A stretch of DNA of 64,000 nucleotides from Micropterix aruncella (lineage: Eukaryota; Arthropoda; Insecta; Lepidoptera; Micropterigidae): contig OX155971.1 in the NCBI GenBank assembly GCA_944548615.1, forward strand, positions 25,780,072 through 25,844,071. The letters run 5' to 3'. Below are positions 1 through 10,199 of the stretch, piece after piece (the first letter of the stretch is position 1; every line of letters starts with the position of its first letter). Position numbers and translations under genes: made by a program. Below the pieces are notes generated by a model. That model saw only the letters and a program-made list of their open reading frames with translations. It was not told where the DNA came from and did no database searches.

Positions 1-560
1 CCACCTAATAATGTGTTCTGTCACATTAGTGCATAATCTGTAGTTAACCCTAGGTATTTTACTGTATCTACTCTTTCCACCTACTTACACTTACAGGTAT
101 CACCTACTTACACTTAGGCTACCTACTCATACTTCCACCTACTTATACTTAGGTTACCTACTTACACTTCCACCTACTTATATTTAGGCTGTATCGAATT
201 CTTGCTGTCGCTGATAGTATTGCATGTATGTTGATTTGTTTTCCCTTAATTTTTTTATGCGAAACGTCGTGTATTTAGTTTTAGAGTAAGTAGGTTATAA
301 TTTAGACATACTTTGACGATAGTAAGTCCCTTTTCGGTGTCATTCTGTTTATAGTTAAAGCGATTTCTTCTGAATACAATTACTGTGTCTTCTGCAAAGG
401 AGATAGCTTATCTTTCCTCTAAGGCTATGTTAGTGAGGTCGTTAATGTAAATGAGGAAAAAAATTGGCCCTAATATGCATCCTTGCGGTACCCCATACCT
501 TACGTGGGCTTCCGAGCCGATTATGTCTCCAACTTTTTTCATTTTTATCTTCCCTTAGAG
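1..560 (-). pseudogene. LINE reverse transcriptase fragment, 5'/3' truncated
   Basis: On the minus strand, 545-420 reads YGVPQGCILGPIFFLIYIND, which is reverse-transcriptase motif B/4 of non-LTR retrotransposons. It is followed by the motif C region as FAEDT, where the usual form is FADDT, so a catalytic aspartate is replaced. The frame carries stops. Near base 50 the frame reads ERVDTVKYLGL, the start of the RT thumb region, and the element then runs off the left edge. The coding part is interrupted between these points by the short tandem array at 76-190. Clade assignment (Jockey/CR1-like) is inference. Confidence 0.8.
76..190. repeat. Minisatellite (CCTACTTACACTT-type units)
   Basis: Imperfect repeats of CACCTACTTACACTT with spacers, organised in the second half as two ~35-bp higher-order units (CCTACTYAYACTTCCACCTACTTAT...). 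The array sits inside the LINE fragment and was probably expanded after insertion. Confidence 0.75.
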
Positions 561-909
561 GTAATTTCCAAAAAAAATCAGTGGTACGCCATGCACTCCG
601 ATATTTCGGTGCTTGCTCGGCAATATAAGATGTGACACACTGACGGCAATGTAAGATGTGTTAGTAATAGGAATGCACTTTGTACTTCTCGTCAGGATCT
701 AAGACTTAATTGTACCTTCGCTAGTAAATTATTGGTTTTCAAAAAAAAAAGTAACATATTTTCTCAATGTTTTTTTCTTTGAGACAGAATTCAACACGTT
801 GATTGGTCGATAATACTCTATCCCCACCCTTGTAAATGGAACATTGACAGATTTATTGAGGTTATTAGGATATGCTGGTTCATTTCCTAATAACCTCACT
901 TGATCCTTA
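561..909. other. No gene seen; perfect hairpin at 858-897
   Basis: AT-rich sequence without a supported ORF. At 858-897 the arms GAGGTTATTAGGA and TCCTAATAACCTC are perfectly complementary around a 14-base loop, just before a family A repeat copy begins. It could be a remnant of a small inverted-repeat element. Confidence 0.5.
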
Positions 910-1422
910 GGGCTAGTTTCCCCTAGGAATCAACCTTCTGGCGCTCCTGGACGGTCTGCACACCGTGCTGCGTAAGCCAATCGACTGTGCACTCCGACTA
1001 ACAGTCGAGGGAGTCTGGAAGCAGTACTGTTTCCTATAGAGCATGGGTGGTTGCGGACCTTACGGCGACAGCTCTTGAAACGACCATCGGCTAACTGATC
1101 CTGGGTGAACAGCCGGGAAAAGAATGCCGTGGTCCGCGATAGATTCGGTGCACACCGTCTCACCGCTTCGTTAGGGAGAGGATCGCGCAAGCGACCTCTA
1201 ACTCGTAACCAATCGAGAGACCGGAGTAATCTAGTCACAATTAAAAGTAAGGGCGTGTGTGTGAACCCGCTGGGTAACCCACCTAGTTATTACGGGCATG
1301 TGGCGGAGCTTGACGGTGGACTGTTTTTGTCCAAGTCTTCTTCGTTTACCTCACGGGGGATAGAACGACTAATCGTTAAAACTTCCTGAGGTGACGGGTA
1401 CGCTTGTTGTAGTTGACAACTC
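910..1422 (-). repeat. GC-rich repeat family A, copy 1
   Basis: About 510 bp matching the other family A copies in this window, in minus orientation. The outer end (...GTTGTAGTTGACAAC) lies at 1421; the inner end is truncated at about 910. Much GC-richer than its flanks. A reading frame on the strand of the family stays open here for about 100 codons (930-1238) and matches the frame open in the copies at 16725-16955 and 42527-42862. Many amino-acid differences and no known domain make true coding doubtful. Confidence 0.8.
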
Positions 1423-2441
1423 TATTTTTATTTAAACTCTGCGGATTGTTGACGAAAAAATATGTTTCATTGTCTTTTAATTAATTCTTAGCATTGATTT
1501 AAATAATAATAATAATAAATGACGCCAAGCAGGCGTGGCGAAATAACACGCCTGTCTATACGAAAAAGTGCGCGCCTGTTGTATGTTGCGTAATTAAAAA
1601 GAGACTTCTCCGGTTAATAGGTTAAAGCATATTTGACCAATGGACAAATAAACAAAATTTCAACGGTTTTATAAAATACCAGGTAAGGTATAATGTACCG
1701 TCCAGCGGACGCTTAAGCTAGATTTATTATTGAATAATTGATATCCTTATTAGAAAGAGGTTTTCAGGAAATTCAACCCTGGAAAGTTAGGAGGATACGC
1801 GTCGACTAGTCAAACCACCCATGCAATAATGAAGGGCGTTTCAGTGGTTACCAAAATGTACGTTATTTCATCGTAAGGTTTATAAAAATATCCGAATTTA
1901 CAAAATGTAATAGTAAAAAACTCTTTATCGTACAAAAAATACAATTTTTCATAGTGACGGACCTCTGTCACCCTACGGCAATCTCTTACAGTCAACTATA
2001 CTGTCGTTGTGAAAGTTGCCGGGTAATTCAAAGACAATGATTTACCACAATAACAATATACCTAAAACTGTATGATATGTATACACTTGTGTATAAACAT
2101 ATGTTAAGCATACACTTTAACAATAAAACAATATGAAAACGATATAAACAATATGTTAAACATACACTCGTGTATGGACACCACGTGTATGTCGAATATT
2201 TATCTATGTATTTAATTACTATTATTTATTTATATAATTAATTACGCGTATGTTAATTATTTATTTATTAGTAATGCTAATATTTCTGGGTAAACAATTT
2301 TATCCTAGGAACGATGCACAAAATTATTTCAAACATTGAATCAATAACAGAAAATGAATTGTCCCTTGGCAATGTCACCTACCTAGACCGGGACCCGTTC
2401 TAAGGTAATCATTTAATGTTGTGCGTGCTGTCAACATGCCC
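1423..2441. other. AT-rich spacer, no gene seen
   Basis: Contains an (AAT)n tract near 1500 and clusters of ATATG/TACAC words between 2070 and 2200. The string ACGCGTCGACTAGT at 1797-1810 is noted under findings. No coding signal. Confidence 0.5.
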
Positions 2442-3382
2442 AGAGTTGTAAATGGGCTGACTGGGCTATAGCCCAGGGCGGCACTCTCTAGGGGGCGGCA
2501 AAATATGTTAATTTTTTTATTTAAAGGTGGGCATTTTTATCCAAAAAATGTATTTTTCCTTCTTGGTAATAAATCAATTTATTTGTAGGCGAATGAAGCA
2601 GATGATTCCATTGTTTTTAATGTTTGCGTGTGACTGCACTGCGCCGCCCACCGCCCCCAGGTATGCAAGCCTGGGGCCAGTAACCTTGGGGTCGGCGGGG
2701 TAGCGGCGCACTAAGTAGCACTAAGAATCTTCCTGACACTACCTGTCACAAACTGTACAGCAGAAAGGGGATTTTGTGTCTTATCAAGTCAAAAATGCTA
2801 AAAGGTCAACTCTTCTTGAGAGTAAATTAAATGCGTCGATGTTACTGTGCTGTGAACGGGACATTACAATGAACACGAACTTTTCCGATGTTATAAATAA
2901 TTGTGCAAAAATGAAGGCTAGAAAAAAACCATTACTGTAGACTGAGTTTCATGTATTCACACTTACATTGAATTTTAAATGATCTTGCTCCATGAACATT
3001 ATGTAGATAAATAACAAATAAAAAAATAAATAAACTTTATTAGGTTTTATTGATAAAAACATTTTATTGATAAAAAATGATATGGTACAATCGTCATCTG
3101 AGTTAACAAACATGTTGTTTTGTATATTTCTGCTTGTATATTTAACGTTATTAAACCTGTAACTAAACTAAAAGCTGTTTTACTATCCATATTATTATAT
3201 TCTAATGGTTGTGCATTTTTTCCAAATTCAATACTGTTAAAAACTAAAATAATGCTAAAAATAGCAGAAGTTGGTGACAGCCGACAATGTAACTTGCTAA
3301 CTTGCTTAAGCTAATATTATGTATGGGGAAGGGGGCGCCGAGCTGAGTATAGCCCAGGGTGCTAAAAACCTAGCCCCGGGAC
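2442..3382 (+). mobile_element. Degenerate hAT-like element
   Basis: Both ends are GC-rich with a shared GGGCTATA.CCCAGGG-like core in inverted orientation (2442-2490; 3340-3382), and the left end begins CAGAG. Between them lies a hAT transposase C-terminal remnant. No clear 8-bp target duplication could be read, so the boundaries are approximate. Confidence 0.5.
2821..2940 (+). pseudogene. hAT transposase C-terminal remnant
   Basis: Forty codons ending in TAG, reading SKLNASMLLCCERDI...FSDVINNCAKMKARKKPLL. This resembles the last segment of the hAT dimerisation domain in ZMYM1-like transposases (ERLNxLMLL...). Everything upstream is frameshifted or lost. Call is by family resemblance. Confidence 0.5.
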
Positions 3383-3769
3383 TGTCTGTCAATACTGTGT
3401 TTATAAAAATTGCATATATCCTTTCCATGGAGATAATATTAGTACGTTAAAAAATAATATAATCATTTAAATATTCACAAAAAATGCGAAAGCTACTAAA
3501 ACTACTAAGTACTTAAAATTAAAAGTGGACAAGTAAAATGTCAGCGAATGAATTAAAATCAAAATAAAAAATCGGTTGTGTGTCTCCAAGACTTTCCCGG
3601 CAAGAAGCCAAGGACTGATTTCAGCTGAATAATAATGTCATAAATAAAATCGATGAGCGCTCTCTTTCCCGTTTGGATAAACCCGGTTGGGTTCAGTTAA
3701 ACAACGCCTCAAGCGGTGCGGTTTATTTCTCAGATAACCTTCGCCGTAATATTTGATTTAAATGTTTGG
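3383..3769. other. AT-rich spacer, no gene seen
   Basis: No ORF and no recognised repeat except a phrase shared with about 4710-4730 (GTGTCACTCCAAGACTTTCCC type), suggesting both derive from one dispersed repeat. Confidence 0.4.
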
Positions 3770-4140
3770 CAGATTTTATTAATTTCGGCCCAGCAAGGCA
3801 TCTGTGTACCAAATTTCGAGTCTATAAGCCCAATATTTCGAGACTGATATGACTATAGTGCGCCTTTAACCACAACTCTTGACATGACCAGATGATGCCT
3901 TCTTACTAAATTTCAGCTCAATCGGATTAAGCGTTTGGGCGCTTTTGGGGAGGAATACATATACACACACAGACAATCTTCAGTCTGGAAATAGTCCTAA
4001 TCGTCTCGGGGGGGGGGGGGGGGGTTCAAAATGGATATTTCCGTGTTCATCTCGAATTTTGTTTAGGGCGTTCACAATGCTATACCTCCTGGTCGGTTGG
4101 TGGACCAAGAAAGTAAAAATAATTCTAAATAAAAAAGTAA
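3770..4140 (+). repeat. Repeat family D (poly-G-containing), copy 1
   Basis: Shares the order of blocks with 47890-48255: a TTTCGAGTCT.TAA.CCCAATATTTCGAGA stretch, an ACACACACAGAC stretch, then CAGTCTGGAAATAGTCC followed by a run of 17 Gs at 4008-4024 and ATGGATATTTCCGT. Likely a short non-autonomous element; class unknown. Confidence 0.7.
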
Positions 4141-4649
4141 AATTAGAAAAATACTAAAATATAAATAAAATTATCCTAAATAATGTTTTTAAAATACACA
4201 AAACAACTGCGAATATACGCTGATGCAATAACAGAGGAACCCAATATTTTGAAGCTTTCTGATTTCCGGCCGGCAGCATGTTTCCTGATTATGATTCCAA
4301 GTGCAGTTTGCTGGTGGGGTGCGGAGGGTGTCGCTCCGCTCGGGAGGGTTCCATTACCCGTCCCTCCCTTCGTCACGGTTTTACGCGTCGATGCGTCGCG
4401 GAGTCACGCGCCAGAACTAATACACTAACCCTCACAGTTATTTATTGCCTCAGACTTAATGATAAATCGAACAAAATGCACCTCATGCGCGCTTAGGCTT
4501 ACTGTTTTCGCTTATGTCGCGATTTCTTGACCCTGCCGCTACTACAGCTTCAGTAAAAAAAATAAAAAGAAAGAGAAATAGCTCTATTTTACCGAATTTA
4601 CAGAAACAAAAATAATGGAAAAAAAAGAAAACGTACATTTTATTTTCAA
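4141..4649. other. No supported gene
   Basis: The overlapping ORFs at 4176-4496 cover a moderately GC-rich stretch (4260-4420) with CpG-rich words (TTTTACGCGTCGATGCGTCG). I see no domain and no splice-defined exon. Confidence 0.4.
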
Positions 4650-4740
4650 CTAGCTGACTCGACAGACGTTGTCCTATCTCACTGATGTAAACAAAGGAAA
4701 AAATCAATTGTGTCACTCCAAGACTTTCCCTGCTGTCATA
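4650..4740 (-). mobile_element. Helitron-like 3' end
   Basis: Read on the minus strand the sequence ends GACAACGTCTGTC GAGTCAGCTAG|T: a short GACA/TGTC hairpin about 10 bases before CTAG, followed by T. This is the layout of a Helitron 3' terminus and parallels the ends at 13380, 25182 and 39223. The other end could not be located, so only the terminus is called. Confidence 0.55.
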
Positions 4741-4966
4741 CAACCCCCTCCCCCTGCGCCAAACCCCTCAATCCCCCTCCCTAAACAACCCCCCCAATTT
4801 CCCAACCCCCTCCATCTCCAACCCCCCATCCCTCAGCTCCTCAAACCCCCACAAACCCCCAAACCCACAAACTCCACAACAGTCACAACCCTCACAACCC
4901 CCACAACCCTCATAACCCCCACAAACCCCTCCACACATACTCCACCCCCAAACCCACCTCCAAACT
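4738..4966. repeat. C-rich low-complexity tract
   Basis: About 230 bp made almost only of C and A with T (AACCCC, CCCACAA and similar words). The plus-strand ORF through it is proline-rich only because of this composition. The minus strand is G-rich and could form G-quadruplexes; that is inference. Confidence 0.8.
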
Positions 4967-5889
4967 AATGGTTGCTTGGTTGGACTGAAAAAAGAACGTC
5001 CTAATACATCGGTGGAAAATATTTGTGGCTAACGTGAAGTTGGGTTTCGTTGTTTCCGCCGTTACAACTGTTTTTTACAACTGATTCCGAGTTGTAAAAG
5101 ATATCTTAGCATTTCGAAGTATAGCAGCGTCTGGGCGAAGTCATCATTCTGGCGCATTTCAAAATACATATCCATACCGAATTAAATAAATTGGAATATA
5201 AATAAAATATCTACATTTGTTGGACATGTCGCGAAACAATACAAAAACAGAAAAAAAATCATTTTATTGTAATTTAGGCTGGAATGCGTTTTTCCGGATT
5301 TTTCTCAAGATCGTCTAGATTTCTTTTTAATTACATACATTAGATTCAAATATTTCCATCCCGAGAGCATAGCGATCATAACTAAAAAGGTATCGACCTA
5401 ATACGTCGTTCCTATTTAAAATAGGAATTACGGATATCCATCGTTCAAATCGTTAGTAGAATTAAAGCACTTTCAGTTTTTACCAAATTTTCCAATTTCC
5501 CAAGGAACTTTTTCAATTTTCTTTTCCTTTAGGACCTTATTTGGTCTATTACGAATATTTTTAAGAATAAAAAGGCAAATCGGTTTTGTCGTTCAACCTA
5601 AAATGCGATTATTAACAAAAAGCATTTGGTTTTTATTTACATACATAGATAGGGGGTTATCGTTTCAAGATTTATCAAATCAATAGTACGTCGCGCCCTA
5701 TATGCTAGGCACTAGGCAGTGAGTGATACATGTTTTTTTCAAACCCATGAATTTGGCAACCCATTAAATTGCCGCCCGGGGCAGGTACCCCGGTTTGCCC
5801 CCTCCCCTCTCCCCCACCAGATCTGGGGCTGTACAAAGTAACTGTGGTGTTTAAGTATTAGATTTCTATAAGTGAGTGCGGAAGCTTAC
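4967..5889. other. AT-rich, no gene seen
   Basis: No coding signal. A CCGCCCGGGGCAGG...CCCCGG block at 5771-5825 resembles the GC-rich subterminal sequence of hAT-type elements but has no partner that I can find. This interval would be the intron downstream of the DM13 exon. Confidence 0.4.
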
Positions 5890-6127
5890 CTTCCGATGTA
5901 GTCTTCGGGGTACGGTATGATGAAGCCCTCAGGCGATGGCCTGGGCGAGTCTCCAGCCCAGAAGAAGGCGTCAGGTCCTGTTCCGTCGTAAGCGAAACCC
6001 TTTATGAAGACGGAACTCTCGTCCACGGCGTACACTGTTCCTCTTATGCCGTGTGCATATTCGACCAGTTTCCCTATTATCTTGCCGTAGTATGGCTCCG
6101 GCCGCCGGCATAGCGCTTCTTTGCCTG
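5890..6127 (-). CDS. Skeletor: Skeletor-like protein, internal exon (DM13 domain)
   Basis: Read on the minus strand from 6125, the exon encodes about 78 residues: GKEALCRRPEPYYGKIIGKL, then VEYAHGIRGTVYAVDESSVF, IKGFAYDGTGPDAFFWAGDS and PRPSPEGFIIPYPEDYIGR. This is the DM13 domain of Skeletor and related arthropod proteins (GKL...H.V.GTVYAVD...F.YDG..PDA.FW.G..PRPS). In Drosophila, Skeletor products are linked to the spindle matrix, and DM13/DOMON proteins are thought to be redox or cuticle-related; the function here is inferred only. The acceptor is TTTGTCCAG (intron ends at 6128; CAGCAG gives an alternative 3 bp further on) and the donor is GGAAG|GTAAGC at 5889. It ends in phase 2. There are no stops or frameshifts. 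Flanking exons with the second DM13 and DOMON domains were not found, so the gene extends outside or its introns are large. Confidence 0.82.
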
Positions 6128-6147
6128 CTGGACAAAGAAATAAGATT

Positions 6148-7190
6148 ATTAGTAAAAAGCATTTTTAAAAACAAGCTTTTATTACAATGCTCTGAAAAGA
6201 AGAAAGAACGGTCTACCATAATTGAATGCGTATACAAAATTTTGTTTATGTGCTATTGACCGTTGAGGAGTCACCTCGTCGGAAGCTCACCCTGGGTGTA
6301 GTAGCCATGTAATTAATGGTGGAACTTAGAATGGGCTACCATAATTAAATGATATACAAAAATTCGTGTCTGTTGTTGGCCGTTGGGGTTTTGTCTTCCT
6401 TGAGGCCAACCCTAAGTGAAGCAGCCATATCATGGTAAAATTTAGAACGGGCTATCATAATGAATTTATATACAACATTTTGTATCTATGCTGTTGACCG
6501 TGGAAGAGTATCCTCGCCGGGAGCCAATCCTGGGTGTAGAATCAGGTCATTCTTACCATAAAAATGCATTGTAAAACTAAACCAACATGTATAATTTCAA
6601 CTACATAGGATAAGAGTAAGTGATTCTAATTCAGCTTGTAAGATTTGACCTAAACAAACTGACATACATTGCATGGTAAGTATAGGTAAGCTTGTAATAA
6701 GTTAATAGTAAAAACACATTTTCAAAAACAAGCTTTTTTAAAAAATGCTCTGTCCCGAGCCATCCCTGGGCGCAGCAGCCATCTCATGATGAAGCTTAGA
6801 ACGGGCTATCATAATTGAATGCGTACACAAAATTTTGTGAGTGTGCTGTTGACCATTATATAGTCCCTTCGTCGGGAGCCAACCCTGAGCTCAGCAGCCA
6901 TGTCGATGATGAAACTTATAACGGGCTATCATAATTGAATGCGTATACAAAATTTCGTGTCTGCTGTTGGCCGTGGAAGAAAAGCCTCGCCCGGAGTCAA
7001 TCCTGGGTGTAGAATCAGGCAATGCTTACCATAAAAATGCATCGTCATCGGAACTGAACCGACATGTAGATAATATTTCATGAACCGACTTGTAAGATTG
7101 ACTAATTCAGCTTGTAAGATTTGACCTAAACAAACTGACAAACATAGCAAGGTAAGTAAAAGCTTGTAAAATACATACAAAACATGACAG
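6148..7190 (+). repeat. Repeat family B, large tandem duplication with internal ~118-bp units
   Basis: A block of about 556 bp (6148-6705) is repeated imperfectly at 6706-7190; both begin AGTAAAAA.CA.TTTT.AAAAACAAGCTTTT. Inside each block lies a shorter unit of 116-121 bp with the core TATCATAATTGAATGCGTA (6214, 6338, 6451, 6806, 6924). The blocks close with GATTTGACCTAAACAAACTG. Related sequences recur at 61417-63235. It lies in the presumed intron upstream of the DM13 exon. Confidence 0.8.
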
Positions 7191-8779
7191 CTAAAGTAGA
7201 AAGAGAAGAAATAGTAGAATATGGTGAAACTATTGCTGAAAACATGTCACCAGCCAGAATCACTGTATTTTAAATATATTATGAAATTTAACTGTATATT
7301 TAATGTAAACACTGTAAAAACATGTAAACACTGTATTTTTGATATAAATATATATTGAATATCGTATTAAATAATTAATTAAATATTAAATTAAAATCCA
7401 GATATAAAAAAAGCATACATAGAAATAATAATTTGTAATTATAATATTATACCCGTGTGTACTTTTAAACATTTGCGTCCTTATATGTGTTAGTTTATTT
7501 TATATGTGTTTTCACAAAAAGTTAAATATACACTTTTTCTGTATTCGACATTCTCTTTATACAGCTAAGTTAGCATCTACTCTTAAATAATGTTCATAGA
7601 ATAATATAGGTTAGCTCTAAATTATTGCCTGCAGGCAATAAGCTCGCCTTTTCTTACGAATGAAGAGTTTTATTATTAATATTATATAAATTATTTTTTT
7701 TCTCATTATTATTTTATTGCAATTTATTACTTTTATTATCATATGGACTGATCTTTACGATTTTTACGATCGACGTTTACGACGAATAATAATTTAACAT
7801 CTGCTAGTATATTTTTTTTTGGTTTCTTTCTTATATTTTTATTTTTCTCAACAGTGGTTTTGTTTACCAACAATACTGCCGTCGTAAATAAAAACACAGT
7901 AACTTCATTTACTGTGTTTATCAAGTTTGGTTCTTTAAAATCACGAGTTGGAGTACTATAAGGCAAATTTTTCGGTTTGTCTGTAGTTTGATGGATAGTT
8001 ACCGAGATATCTAAGATAAAAACACAGTATTTAAAAAATAAACAGAATATTTTAAATAAAAAACAAAGTATGTATATTTTTTTAAGGTCAAATACAATAA
8101 ACTATTATTTACTGTGATCTTTTTTAATACTTATAAGCATTTAAGAAATATTTTTGTGTGGTTACAACACGGCTTCTTCAGATACTGTGGTTTTAGGTAA
8201 AATTTTGTTAAAAGTTAATTTATTAATACACGAATTTATCACAGTATCTCAATTGCTGTGTTTAAGGTGCCTGCAGTTTTTTATTTATTTAAAAATATAT
8301 ATATTTATTTTACATGGTTAGAACACAGTAATGAGTAAAATTTACCTATAACACAGTAACCACTCAGTTATGGTGTTATAGCTTAAAAATATAAAATTTA
8401 TGAAATTATTTTCCTAATTTAAAACACAATATCTAATTTAATGAATTAATCAATTATAATTTAATATATATTTGTATGCAGAATTGAAGTTCTAACTATT
8501 TTTTAACATTAAAGATTAAAAGAAATAATCTATATTGATTACTTTGTTCATGAAAACAAATAATTAACAACTGAACTTTGACCGCGTTTTTCTCAAAACG
8601 TCTTTTTTCAAGTTACTGTGTTTTCATTTACGATGGCAGAATAGGCTTGGTACCTTTTCGCGAAACAGGGGCATGAAACAGCGGTTCTGTAGAAGAGGAA
8701 TTAAAGAACTCCTTTAGAATTGCAATAGTGCATAAAATTATATAATAGGGGTTATTATACAAGGTGAATTTTTAATTAT
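7191..8779. other. AT-rich spacer, no gene seen
   Basis: Very AT-rich with short spurious ORFs only. The interval 7891-8623 contains the ACACAGTA motif cluster listed separately. Confidence 0.5.
7891..8623. repeat. Cluster of ACACAGTA / TACTGTGT motifs
   Basis: Roughly ten exact or near copies of (A)ACACAGTA in both orientations: 7892, 7910, 8021, 8110, 8183, 8240, 8255, 8321, 8351 and 8613. The first pair forms a perfect hairpin, AAACACAGTAA...TTACTGTGTTT (7892-7919). Spacing is irregular, so this is not a simple tandem repeat. Confidence 0.5.
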
Positions 8780-9148
8780 AAACATCTTTGAAGTGGGTGA
8801 ATCAGTACGGGTAAATAAGCAACTTTTAATTTAAAAAATGGAAAAAATCAAACAAACAAAAAAATCCCTTTTGAAGTTTGTCAAATTTTATATTCTGAAA
8901 AGTAGTAGAAAAAGAATTCAGCGCATTCGCCATCTAGCGGTAGGCAAAATATCGCGGATATTGTTTATTCGAGATATTTTATCTATTATCCGCGCTCAAC
9001 GTTTGTCAAACTTTTATTTATCACTCAAGTTTATAAAATTTTCCAAAAAGAAAAAAAAACAACTACATATTTTTTTTGTTTTTATTTTATTATTTTTAAT
9101 TTAAAGTTGCTTTCTTGCCTGTACTGATCTACCCACTTTAAGGATGTC
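8780..9148. mobile_element. Foldback / MITE element, ~370 bp
   Basis: The left arm (8780-8835, AAGTGGGTGAATCAGTACGG then AAGCAACTTT) is matched in inverted orientation by the right arm (9100-9148). The interior carries CATCTAGCGGTAGGCAAAAT followed by ATCGCGGATATTG. The same arm and interior words recur at 47390-47560, which shows that this is a dispersed family. The plus-strand ORF at 8838-9104 only crosses this element. Confidence 0.7.
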
Positions 9149-10199
9149 ACTAATTGAATACTTGTCATAAAATTTCTTTGCAGTAAGGCAACTTCATAGG
9201 AAAGGCCTTCTAATATGTGGGTAATACCCGTTCCGAATACCCGTTCCTTTTGGGGTGTAGAGTTCGCCTAGTAATAAATCTTCCGGCAGCAGGGCGGTCG
9301 TTTAGCTGATTAAAGGAGGGTGGTTTATATGCGCCGTCACCGCCTTATGCATAATCACAGTTTCGCATCAACCCGCTGCTACATTTCATACGAGGTAATA
9401 TCATTGGGCGGCGACGGAACCGCCTACATTGGTACACAGTCGTATTGCTATGAATTGGTACCCCTGGCACGTTTTTCTTCCTCAATGATTTGAGAGAGAA
9501 AAATATGCCGGAAAAAAAGAAACACTAATAAGCGGCGTGAATTCACAACACCTATCTTTTAAATTTAAGTTTTTTTAAGGTTTAATACTTTATTCATTTA
9601 ATTTTGGTACATTTAGCCCCATTTTTATCAATGTTATAAGTAACTCGGAAAAATTGAACAAGGAAATGCAGCTAATGCTCATTGCCCAACTAACTAGGAC
9701 TAAACTGTCCCGTATCTAGGCGGGTCAGATTAATTAATTAAAATAAGTAATGTATACAACTTATACAAGTTGTATACAACGTATACAACTTATGTAACAA
9801 TTAGCCTAATTAACGGAAAAAACTTTTTATTTTTATAATTAAGGAATGTATCTTAATTAAGATTGAATAATATATAATAATAAATAAATAACTTTGTAAG
9901 AAAATACTAAAATTTGTAGGTAATAAATAAAATATCGCAAATACACATACACGTAAATACGATTTCAATAAATAATAAATGCTGTATGGTATAAACATAT
10001 TTATAATTTAATAAAATATATAAATACAATTATGAAAGCACTGCGAAGAAATATGAAATAATATAAATAGAAATATCATATGCATAATAATTGCAATTAA
10101 TTAATTAATATATGCATAATAATTTATATAAATATATAATATTATTTTTAAATTACTTCATACAATCCGAAATAAATGGATTCTTATATGTACTACTAG
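9149..10199. other. Unique sequence, no gene; GC-richer core 9200-9520
   Basis: The segment 9200-9520 is GC-richer than its surroundings and looks like unique DNA. I found no ORF. 9743-9790 holds repeated GTATACAACTTATACAAGTTG-type palindromic words. The remainder to 10199 is extremely AT-rich. Confidence 0.4.

Noticed and set aside
4669..4968. Proline-rich 99-codon ORF
   Set aside because: It follows entirely from the C-rich low-complexity tract; no domain, signal peptide or splice context.
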